A stretch of 18,262 nucleotides of DNA from Pseudomonadota bacterium (GTDB lineage: Bacteria; Pseudomonadota; Gammaproteobacteria; Magnimaribacterales; D2472), in contig RGHK01000008.1 of NCBI GenBank assembly GCA_010024215.1, forward strand, positions 1 to 18,262, in the 5' to 3' direction. The translations under genes and the position numbers were made by a program. This document shows, piece after piece, positions 1 through 6,292 of this stretch. The notes below the pieces were generated by a model. It searched no databases. It was given only the letters and a program-made list of their open reading frames with translations, and was not told where the DNA came from. The first letter of the stretch is position 1; every line of letters starts with the position of its first letter.

Positions 1-78
1 AATAAGAGCGAGCTTCAATCTAAATTGAGAAGCCTGTCGATAAGATTAGATAGGCTTGAAGCTATGAATAATTTATGA
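1..78 (+). CDS. ubiJ: C-terminal end of UbiJ-like ubiquinone biosynthesis accessory protein (partial)
   Basis: This frame is open from the left edge of the window and ends at a TGA at 76-78, giving 25 residues. They form a charged heptad-like helix (for example LQSKLRSLSIRLDRLEAM), which resembles the coiled-coil tail of UbiJ. UbiJ is the SCP2-domain lipid-binding protein of the Ubi complex and normally lies directly upstream of ubiB in gammaproteobacteria. The stop overlaps the ubiB start as ATGA, which indicates translational coupling. The SCP2 domain lies outside the window, so the name rests on position plus the coiled-coil character of the tail. Confidence 0.6.
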   Translation, partial: NKSELQSKLRSLSIRLDRLEAMNNL

Positions 79-1556
79 ACTTCCTAATATTAATAAGTCA
101 AAGTCTAAAGATGTTTCTTTTGGGCATAAGACATGGTTTATTAAGAAACCCAACTGGAAAAAAATTAGCAAAATACCTTGAGTCTTTGGGACCAATATTT
201 ATTAAATTTGGGCAACTGCTATCAACTAGAACCGATATTCTTGATTTAGAGACCGCGAAAGACTTAGAGGGTCTAACAGACAGCTGCAAGCCATTTTCTC
301 CAGTGGTGTTAAAAAAAATTGTTGAAAAAGAACTGGGTAAATCAATTGAAGAAATGTTTGATGATTTTGATGAAACTCCTCTAGCCGCTGCCTCTCTTGC
401 CCAGGTACATTCTGCTAAACTTAAAAATGGTAAAAGTATTGTAATAAAGGTTTTAAGGCCTAATATTGAAAAAGAAGTTAGAAAGAATTTAAGACTTTTA
501 AAAGCTGCTGCAAAAGTTTTTACTTATACATATTCAGAAAGCCACAGAATAAAACCAGAAGAAATAGTCAGAGATTATGAAAGTACTATTCTTCGCGAAC
601 TAGATCTGAGATTAGAAGCAGCAAATACAAATCTTACTAGAAAAAATTTTTCTAATTCAGAGGAGTTATACATACCAGAAGTTTTTTGGGATATGACGAC
701 AAGCAAGGTTATGGTTTTAGAAAGAATTGATGGCATACCTTGTACCGATATTAAAACAATTGAAGAATACGGTATTGATAAAAAACGTCTTGCTGAAAAT
801 GGCGTGTTGATTTTTTTAAATCAAGTTTTTCGTGATAATTTCTTTCATGCCGATATGCATCCGGGTAATATTTTTGTCTCAAAAATCAATCCTAAGATGC
901 CTGGATATATAGCCATAGACTGTGCTATATCTGGATCTCTATCAAATGATGAGAGATATATTCTTGCAAGAATGCTTCAATCAGTTATAAAGCAAAATTA
1001 TAAATCTCTAGCACAACTCTTTGTGAGCTCAGAATGGGTTAAACCAGACTCAAATATTATTGAATTAGAAAATACTCTAAGGGCTTGTTGTGAACCTATT
1101 TTTGAAAAGCCTTTATCAGAAATAGAATTTGGCAAGTTGCTTTTATATCTTTTTCAAAGCACAAGACCTTTTGGTTTATCTCTTCAACCATCCCTGGTCT
1201 TACTCCAAAAAACGTTAATACATATTGAAGGTATGGGAAGACAAATATATCCAAAATTAGATTTTTGGGGCATTGCAGAACCATATCTTGATACCTGGCT
1301 CAAAGAACAATTTAGCCCATTAAAGCTTAAAAACTTCATTGTCGAAAATAAAGATGAGTTAATGCTAAAAGCATCTGAGATGCCTGGTTTCATATATGAG
1401 GCTCTTGATGATATTAGAGGCTACTCAAAAAACAAAAAATCATATGAAGAAAAAATTTATAAAATGGAAGTGGAGCTTCAAAAACAAAAATACATAATAA
1501 GATTTTTTGGAATAGGTATAATATTAGTATGCGGTATTCTTTTAATCCTAGTATAG
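75..1556 (+). CDS. ubiB: Ubiquinone biosynthesis ATPase/atypical kinase UbiB
   Basis: UbiB is an ABC1/ADCK-family kinase-like ATPase needed for the hydroxylation stage of ubiquinone synthesis at the inner membrane. The family hallmarks are visible in order: KFGQ at residues 44-47 followed by LLSTR, the Ala-rich loop AAAS at 104-107, a nucleotide-binding Lys in VIKVLRP near 125, ELDLRLEAAN at about 175-184, the catalytic loop HADMHPGN at 258-265, and the metal-binding IDCAISG at about 281-287. The middle and C-terminal half follow E. coli UbiB closely (EPIFEKPL, LVLLQKTL, EGMGRQIYP). A single hydrophobic helix ends the protein at about 473-493. At 493 residues it is roughly 50 shorter than E. 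coli UbiB. Much of the missing part is N-terminal, ahead of KxGQ, because the gene starts inside the end of ubiJ. It is followed after 9 bases by tatA. Confidence 0.96.
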   Translation: MNFLILISQSLKMFLLGIRHGLLRNPTGKKLAKYLESLGPIFIKFGQLLSTRTDILDLETAKDLEGLTDSCKPFSPVVLKKIVEKELGKSIEEMFDDFDETPLAAASLAQVHSAKLKNGKSIVIKVLRPNIEKEVRKNLRLLKAAAKVFTYTYSESHRIKPEEIVRDYESTILRELDLRLEAANTNLTRKNFSNSEELYIPEVFWDMTTSKVMVLERIDGIPCTDIKTIEEYGIDKKRLAENGVLIFLNQVFRDNFFHADMHPGNIFVSKINPKMPGYIAIDCAISGSLSNDERYILARMLQSVIKQNYKSLAQLFVSSEWVKPDSNIIELENTLRACCEPIFEKPLSEIEFGKLLLYLFQSTRPFGLSLQPSLVLLQKTLIHIEGMGRQIYPKLDFWGIAEPYLDTWLKEQFSPLKLKNFIVENKDELMLKASEMPGFIYEALDDIRGYSKNKKSYEEKIYKMEVELQKQKYIIRFFGIGIILVCGILLILV

Positions 1557-1565
1557 GAGATTAAT

Positions 1566-1736
1566 ATGGGCTTTGGTGGAATTAGTATTTGGCAGCTGTT
1601 GATAATATTGGCTGTTGTTCTTTTAATCTTTGGAAGTGGTAAATTGAAATCTTTAGGATCTGATCTTGGTGCAGGTTTAAAAGGTTTTAAGAAAGCCGTG
1701 CAAGAAGATGAAAAAGAAGAAGATAAACAAGACTAA
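1566..1736 (+). CDS. tatA: Sec-independent protein translocase subunit TatA
   Basis: This 56-residue protein begins [10 protein letters not shown] and has one membrane helix at about residues 9-22 ([12 protein letters not shown]). A short hinge (GSGK) follows, then an amphipathic helix ([19 protein letters not shown]) and an acidic and basic tail. This is the TatA plan: many copies assemble with TatBC to form the pore that exports folded proteins. A strong Shine-Dalgarno sequence, AGGAGA at 1555-1560, lies 5 bases before the ATG and overlaps the ubiB stop. It is the strongest ribosome site in this cluster, which fits the need for TatA in excess of TatB and TatC. The protein is shorter than E. 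coli TatA (89 residues), and the loss is in the variable tail. Confidence 0.93.
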   Translation: MGFGGISIWQLLIILAVVLLIFGSGKLKSLGSDLGAGLKGFKKAVQEDEKEEDKQD

Positions 1737-1739
1737 CAA

Positions 1740-1988
1740 TTGCTTCAAATTGGTTTCCTAGAAATTGCGTTAATCCTAATTATAGGATTGCTAGTTATTG
1801 GTCCAAAAAGACTACCTGAGGTTGTAAAAACTTGGTTAAAGTTTTACAAAAAAATTCAAAATCAGTTTACTGAATTCAAAAAAAACTTTGAAGAGGATAT
1901 CGGAGCAGAAGAAATTAAAAAAGATGTATTTAATGAAATGCGAATGGAGGAATTAGATGGCCTTGAGAAGCAAAATAAAGACAGCTAA
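1740..1988 (+). CDS. tatB: Sec-independent protein translocase subunit TatB (TTG start)
   Basis: TatB forms the substrate receptor with TatC. The protein begins LQIGFLEIALILIIGLLVIG and continues PKRLPEVVK, which is the TatB signature: Glu8 in the membrane helix and the GP-x-RLP hinge at residues 21-26. An amphipathic, charged helix follows. The only start that keeps the membrane helix is a TTG at 1740, three bases after the tatA stop. No clear Shine-Dalgarno sequence is present, so translation is probably coupled to tatA. At 82 residues it is about half the length of E. coli TatB (171) and lacks the long variable tail. Its 3' end overlaps tatC by 32 bases. Confidence 0.92.
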   Translation: MLQIGFLEIALILIIGLLVIGPKRLPEVVKTWLKFYKKIQNQFTEFKKNFEEDIGAEEIKKDVFNEMRMEELDGLEKQNKDS

Positions 1989-2685
1989 AGATTCAATTTC
2001 ATCTCATCTTTTGGAGTTGCGTTCAAGATTAATAAGGGTTCTTATTTGCCTTGGTGTATTCACAATAATAGGGCTGCCCTTTGCCTCGGAAATATACACT
2101 TTTGTAGCAACACCATTAATATCTATTTTGCCAGAAGGTAGCTCAATGATAGCAACTGGGGTTAGCACTCCTTTTATGACTCCAATTAAGCTTACTTTAT
2201 TTGTTGCCTTACTTATGACTATGCCGTATTTCTTTTATCAAATTTGGATGTTTGCAGCTCCAGGATTGTATCTAAAAGAAAAATCCTTTTTATTACCACT
2301 AATGATCACCAGTATTTGTCTCTTTGTTACTGGGATAGCTTTTGCTTACTATATAGTTTGCCCAATCATATTTAGTTTTTTTATTAAAGCTGCTCCTGAA
2401 TCTATATTGGTGATGACTGATATAAGTCAATATTTAAATTTTATGCTCAGTCTTACTCTTGCCTTTGGTATTGTTTTTGAGATGCCTGTTGCTACATATC
2501 TGCTTATTAAATCAGGGGTTGTAAAAAAGGATAGTCTAATCAAGGCTAGACCTTACTTGGTAGTCATGTTTTTTATTATAGGAATGCTGTTAACGCCTCC
2601 AGATGTTTTTTCTCAATTGTTTCTAGCAATACCTATGTGGCTTCTCTTTGAGTTAGGTCTGTTAATATCAAGTGATAAAAAATAG
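1957..2685 (+). CDS. tatC: Sec-independent protein translocase subunit TatC
   Basis: TatC is the multispanning membrane protein that binds twin-arginine signal peptides. Recognisable parts are the cytoplasmic N-terminal HLLELRSRL (residues 17-25, with the signal-peptide-binding Glu20), the periplasmic loop ending TPFMTPIKL, YFFYQIWMFAAPGLY leading into a cytoplasmic loop, AFGIVFEMPVA, and the late segment MLLTPPDVFSQLFLAIPMW. Six hydrophobic segments can be traced. The length of 242 residues is close to the E. coli protein (258). The ATG at 1957 has a good ribosome site, GGAGG at about 1945-1949, inside tatB. The stop overlaps the GTG start of the next gene as TAGTG. Confidence 0.96.
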   Translation: MALRSKIKTAKDSISSHLLELRSRLIRVLICLGVFTIIGLPFASEIYTFVATPLISILPEGSSMIATGVSTPFMTPIKLTLFVALLMTMPYFFYQIWMFAAPGLYLKEKSFLLPLMITSICLFVTGIAFAYYIVCPIIFSFFIKAAPESILVMTDISQYLNFMLSLTLAFGIVFEMPVATYLLIKSGVVKKDSLIKARPYLVVMFFIIGMLLTPPDVFSQLFLAIPMWLLFELGLLISSDKK

Positions 2686-3389
2686 TGGACACTAAACAAA
2701 CAAATTCATCTTTTCATAGAGATGGCTTTTTGTATCTTGAAAATTTCTTTGATGAGGAGCTAATGAATCTTTATCAAAATAAAATCTTAGAGCATTTTGC
2801 TCAAGATTCTGAGTACAAACATGACACTGACTTTATAGAAAAATCAAATACTGATGTAATCCCTTGGTTTCCTCAAATTGATGGAGAAAAAATATTTGAT
2901 GTTGTTGAAAATGATGAAAGACTTAAAAATCTAACTGAATCTATTCTTGGTCCAAAATGGAGATCTCTTTATAGCATGGTCATGTTCTCAAATAAATCTT
3001 CAAACGGACAAGCATGGCATCAAGACTGTAATCCTTCTAATAGTTATGTTTTTAATCTCAATAGATTGGTTTATACCATGGATATAGATGAATCTTCTGG
3101 GGGAGAGGTTGTAGTTATTCCTGGCTCTCATAAAAAAGGAATGATTCCAGCAATATCTGAATGTGAAGATCTTGAGGGTGGTATTACAATAAATCCAAAG
3201 AAGGGTTCCTTGCTTATGCTGCACGGTCATGTTTGGCATAAGGTACTGCCAATTAATAACAGTATAAGGGTTTCAACAAATTATAGATGTGTGCCAAATG
3301 GAGTACCAGATAATGTTACAGACATATGCGTCTACAGAAATATGTTATATAAATTTTCAGATGAAAAAGTTATAGAGGAAAGTTCATAA
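2685..3389 (+). CDS. Phytanoyl-CoA dioxygenase (PhyH) family Fe(II)/2-oxoglutarate oxygenase, substrate unknown
   Basis: The protein has 234 residues. The PhyH-like start is FHRDGFLYLENFFDEEL (residues 10-26). The iron site is H112-x-D114 in AWHQDCNP plus H185 in HVWHKVLP. R195, ten residues after H185, is placed to bind 2-oxoglutarate. SGGEVVVIPGSHKKG (138-152) is the usual core strand and loop. All four key residues are present, so an active oxygenase is likely. The substrate cannot be read from the sequence. The GTG at 2685 overlaps the tatC stop. It is preferred because the first in-frame ATG would cut into the PhyH domain. No ribosome site is visible, so coupling to tatC is likely. The 3' end overlaps the opposing LOG-like gene by 20 bases. 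It is not a usual member of tat clusters and is probably an insertion in this lineage. Confidence 0.88.
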   Translation: MDTKQTNSSFHRDGFLYLENFFDEELMNLYQNKILEHFAQDSEYKHDTDFIEKSNTDVIPWFPQIDGEKIFDVVENDERLKNLTESILGPKWRSLYSMVMFSNKSSNGQAWHQDCNPSNSYVFNLNRLVYTMDIDESSGGEVVVIPGSHKKGMIPAISECEDLEGGITINPKKGSLLMLHGHVWHKVLPINNSIRVSTNYRCVPNGVPDNVTDICVYRNMLYKFSDEKVIEESS

Positions 3390-3669
3390 ATTCATCTTTT
3401 CTGTCTAGTAGTGTTTTTGTAATAATGAGATTTTCAATTCTAGGATTAACTAATTCGAGTTTATGAAGTGATTCTAAACCTATACCTGTTGCCTTAACTC
3501 CATTATCTAATGCGGCATCAGAAACTATTTTCATTAGTCCAACATTACCACCACCAAAAACAATATTTATTCCCTTGCTAGCAAGCAATTCTCCAATTTC
3601 TTTAGCATCTTGGGCGTATCTTGGATTATTGCCTTCATGTGCTCCACAAAAAACTGATATATTTTTCAT
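3370..3669 (-). pseudogene. C-terminally truncated LOG family (TIGR00730-type) Rossmann protein
   Basis: The 99 residues match the N-terminal half of LOG/YvdD-type proteins, which are nucleoside-5'-monophosphate phosphoribohydrolases of about 180 residues. The start ISVFCGAHEGNNPRYAQ, IVFGGGNVGLM (residues 36-46), ALDNG and LLDRKDEFM (87-95) are all family features. The reading frame then stops after NFPL. The PGGxGTxxE active-site motif and the rest of the Rossmann fold, which should follow the DRK segment, are missing. Recognisable similarity ends at the point where the gene meets the stop codon of the convergent dioxygenase (3387-3389), as if a deletion or insertion removed the 3' half. 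It starts 6 bases after dtd and probably shares its transcript. A catalytically active enzyme is unlikely; a remnant or a short repurposed protein are both possible. Confidence 0.75.
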
Positions 3670-3675
3670 ATTAAA

Positions 3676-4113
3676 TTATGTTTTGAAATTAAATGTTACT
3701 GGGCCATTGTTGATCAACGAGATATTCATTGAAGCTCCAAACTCTCCCTCTTTTACCTTTGTATGAATATTTTTAAAAGTAGTCACGAACTCATCATACA
3801 GGATTTTTGCATTATCTGGGTTTGCTGCTTTATGAAATGATGGCTTCCTGCCTTTAGTTGTTATTGCAGCCAATGTGAATTGGCTTATTATTAATACTTC
3901 TTCGTTTGACTCTTTTATAGAGGCTGATATTGCACCTTTTGGTCCATCTAAAATTCTAAAGTTAAATATTTTATCTGCCATGTCTTTAACAGATTTGGTT
4001 GTATCTCCATCTTCAATGCATGCAAAAATTAATAAGCCATTTTTTATAGAAGAAATTTCTCTGTTCTCAACGTAAACAGAAGATTCTATGACTCTTTGAA
4101 CTGTAGCAAGCAA
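3676..4113 (-). CDS. dtd: D-aminoacyl-tRNA deacylase (TTG start)
   Basis: Dtd hydrolyses D-aminoacyl-tRNAs (and Gly-tRNA-Ala) in the cytoplasm and so protects translation. The protein has 145 residues, the same length as E. coli Dtd. It carries both signature motifs: SQFTLAA at 77-83, followed by KGRKPSF, and the cross-subunit Gly-cisPro motif in NNGPVT (G137-P138). The family's N-terminal M-x-A-x-x-QRV is read here from a TTG codon at 4113-4111. No ATG is available near the expected start, and the TTG lies 3 bases downstream of the fba stop, so initiation is probably by coupling. The Asp usually found in SQFTLAAD is Ile here (I84). Confidence 0.95.
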   Translation of the reverse strand: MLATVQRVIESSVYVENREISSIKNGLLIFACIEDGDTTKSVKDMADKIFNFRILDGPKGAISASIKESNEEVLIISQFTLAAITTKGRKPSFHKAANPDNAKILYDEFVTTFKNIHTKVKEGEFGASMNISLINNGPVTFNFKT

Positions 4114-4116
4114 GCT

Positions 4117-5130
4117 TTATACGTCTTCTAATTCTTGGTCCCATTGACCCAATGAGGCTAACTTATTCATTTTGGCTCTATGAGATAAAGCATCTTGAGA
4201 TATGAAGATGTTTTCTGATTTACCCATCCATGCTTTTAAAGCTGCTGCCTGAAGAGCTCTGCCATAAGAAAAGCTAAGCTTCCATTGAAAACCACCAATT
4301 TTATTCATTGCATCTAAGTGTGCGGTTGCAAGAATATCTGATTGACCACCAGATAAAAAAGTAATACCTGGTAGTTCTGCGGGCACATTCGCTAATAAAC
4401 AGTCTAACGTTTTTCTTGCAACTTCATCTATGCCTGCCTGACTTGAACAATCAGAACCAGAGGTAACCATGTTTGGTTTAAGAATTGTTCCTTTTATATT
4501 CACACCATTATTTTTGAGGTGATCAAATAAAGATTTCAGAGATTTGTCAGATGCTTTGTAACAATCATCAATTGAATGATTGCCATCCATTAAGACCTCA
4601 GGTTCAACCATTGGAACCATGCCATTATCTTGAACCAATTTTGCATAATCAGCTAAAGCCTTCATGTTTGCATCAATACATTCATCTGTTGGCATTCCAT
4701 CACCTATTTTGATTACTGCTCTCCACTTAGTAAATTTTGCACCCATAGAAACATATTCTTTTAATCTTTCATCTAAACCATCAAGGCCAACAGTAACTGT
4801 TTCCCCTAAATCACCTATTGGCTGGAGCCCTTTATCTACTTTAATTCCTGGAAGGGCGCCTTGATTAGTAATTAGGTCTACTAGAGGGGTTCCATCTTTT
4901 GCAACTTGTCTAATTGTTTCATCAAAAAGAATGACTCCGCCAATGTTATCTTTCATGCCAGAAGACCTAAATAACATTTCTCTATAGTCTCTTCTGTTAT
5001 CTTCGGTAGATTCAACTCCAATGCTGTCAAATCTTTTTCCACAAGTTGGATTACTTTCATCTGCAGCTAAAATGCCTTTGCCGTTAGACACAATATAAGT
5101 TGCAATTTCTTCTAAAGTATTAAGTGACAT
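4117..5130 (-). CDS. fba: Fructose-bisphosphate aldolase, class I (Schiff-base type)
   Basis: This enzyme cleaves fructose 1,6-bisphosphate to dihydroxyacetone phosphate and glyceraldehyde 3-phosphate, or runs in reverse for gluconeogenesis. The sequence is of the animal and plant class I type. It has GILAADES (19-26), KWR at 135-137 (like Lys146 of rabbit muscle aldolase), VEPEVLMDG with E176 and E178, the Schiff-base lysine K218 in TILKPNMV, LSGGQS (259-264) and LSFSYGRALQ (285-294). No class II zinc motif is present. The 337 residues are slightly fewer than the 350-360 of eukaryotic homologues. The C-terminus ends in ELEDV rather than the Tyr found in muscle aldolase. An unusually strong ribosome site, AGGGGAG (complement of 5137-5143), lies between the pgk stop and this ATG. 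It suggests high expression within the tkt-pgk-fba transcript. Confidence 0.96.
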   Translation of the reverse strand: MSLNTLEEIATYIVSNGKGILAADESNPTCGKRFDSIGVESTEDNRRDYREMLFRSSGMKDNIGGVILFDETIRQVAKDGTPLVDLITNQGALPGIKVDKGLQPIGDLGETVTVGLDGLDERLKEYVSMGAKFTKWRAVIKIGDGMPTDECIDANMKALADYAKLVQDNGMVPMVEPEVLMDGNHSIDDCYKASDKSLKSLFDHLKNNGVNIKGTILKPNMVTSGSDCSSQAGIDEVARKTLDCLLANVPAELPGITFLSGGQSDILATAHLDAMNKIGGFQWKLSFSYGRALQAAALKAWMGKSENIFISQDALSHRAKMNKLASLGQWDQELEDV

Positions 5131-5143
5131 TAATTTCTCCCCT

Positions 5144-6292
5144 TTATTTAAATTTACTTTTTAAAGCCTGTATTGATGGTAACTCTTTTCCTTCCATAAA
5201 CTCAAGAAACGCTCCTCCACCTGTAGAACAATATGATACATCATCTTTATTAATATATTTGTTAATCGCCGATAAGGTTTCACCCCCTCCGGCAATTGAA
5301 AAACCATCAGATTTAGCAATGATTTCCGATAAATTTTTTGTACCGTTTGAAAATAAATTATTTTCAAAAACACCAAGCGGGCCATTCCATAAAATAGTCT
5401 TTGAATAAGTAATTACCCTTTCTATTTCTTCATTTACTATCTGGTCTAATATCATTTCATCTTTGCCTACATTTGAAATGGCTTTTTGCTGAACGTCTTC
5501 TCCTTCAAAAGTTTTCGATGTAACGATATGTTTTGGCAAAATAACTTTTCCCTTTTCTAAAAGATCTTTAGCTACATCTATCATTGACTCTTCAAATAAA
5601 GATGTACCAACCTCATAGCCTGCTGCTTTTATAAAAGTATTAGCAATACCCCCGCCAACAATTATATGATCTGCTTTTTCGTTGATATTATTAATAAGTT
5701 CAAGTTTAGTAGAGACTTTTGCTCCACCAATAATTGCTGTATACGGTCTTTCAGATTTGTTTAATGCTTTGGTTAAAGCATCAATCTCTTGTTGTAATAA
5801 AATTCCAGCGCAGGCTTCTTTTGAGTTTATTATTGCAGAATGTGTTGATGCTTGTTCTCTATGAGCAGTTCCAAATGCATCAAAAACATAGATATCACCA
5901 AGTTTGCTTAATGATAGGCCCAACTCAGAAGAATTGTTTTTCTCTCCCTCAAAAAATCTAATGTTTTCTAAAATTTGAATGCTTGATGAGCCCTTAAAAA
6001 TTCTTGAATCGTCTATTGATTCAATCAAATCTACATTTTGACCAAAAACTTCAGATGCCTTGATCGCAACGGGTTTTAGTGAAAACTCTTCAGTTGGCAT
6101 TCCTTCGGTTGGCCTGCCTAAATGGCTTATTAATAAAATCTTTGCATCTTTCTCTAATGCATATCTTATTGTTGGTAAACAAGCTTCAATCCTTGTAGCA
6201 TCAAGAACTTTCCCGTCCTTAATGGGAACATTCATATCAACTCTTATTACGAGATTTTTATTATTGATATTTAATGTTGATAGATTATTCAT
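5144..6292 (-). CDS. pgk: Phosphoglycerate kinase
   Basis: Pgk transfers phosphate between 1,3-bisphosphoglycerate and ADP in glycolysis and gluconeogenesis. The N-terminal domain carries VIRVDMNVP (15-23), ISHLGRP (55-61) and VFDAFGTAHR (136-145), all part of the 3-phosphoglycerate site. The C-terminal domain carries IIGGAKVSTK (187-196), ILWNGPLGVFE, a glycine-rich GGGETLSAI loop and STGGGAFLEF, which form the nucleotide site. The 382 residues match E. coli Pgk (387). The ATG overlaps the tkt stop by 8 bases (ATGAATAA read on the minus strand), and the gene ends 13 bases before fba. In many gammaproteobacteria a glyceraldehyde-3-phosphate or erythrose-4-phosphate dehydrogenase gene sits between tkt and pgk; none is present here. 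Confidence 0.98.
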   Translation of the reverse strand: MNNLSTLNINNKNLVIRVDMNVPIKDGKVLDATRIEACLPTIRYALEKDAKILLISHLGRPTEGMPTEEFSLKPVAIKASEVFGQNVDLIESIDDSRIFKGSSSIQILENIRFFEGEKNNSSELGLSLSKLGDIYVFDAFGTAHREQASTHSAIINSKEACAGILLQQEIDALTKALNKSERPYTAIIGGAKVSTKLELINNINEKADHIIVGGGIANTFIKAAGYEVGTSLFEESMIDVAKDLLEKGKVILPKHIVTSKTFEGEDVQQKAISNVGKDEMILDQIVNEEIERVITYSKTILWNGPLGVFENNLFSNGTKNLSEIIAKSDGFSIAGGGETLSAINKYINKDDVSYCSTGGGAFLEFMEGKELPSIQALKSKFK

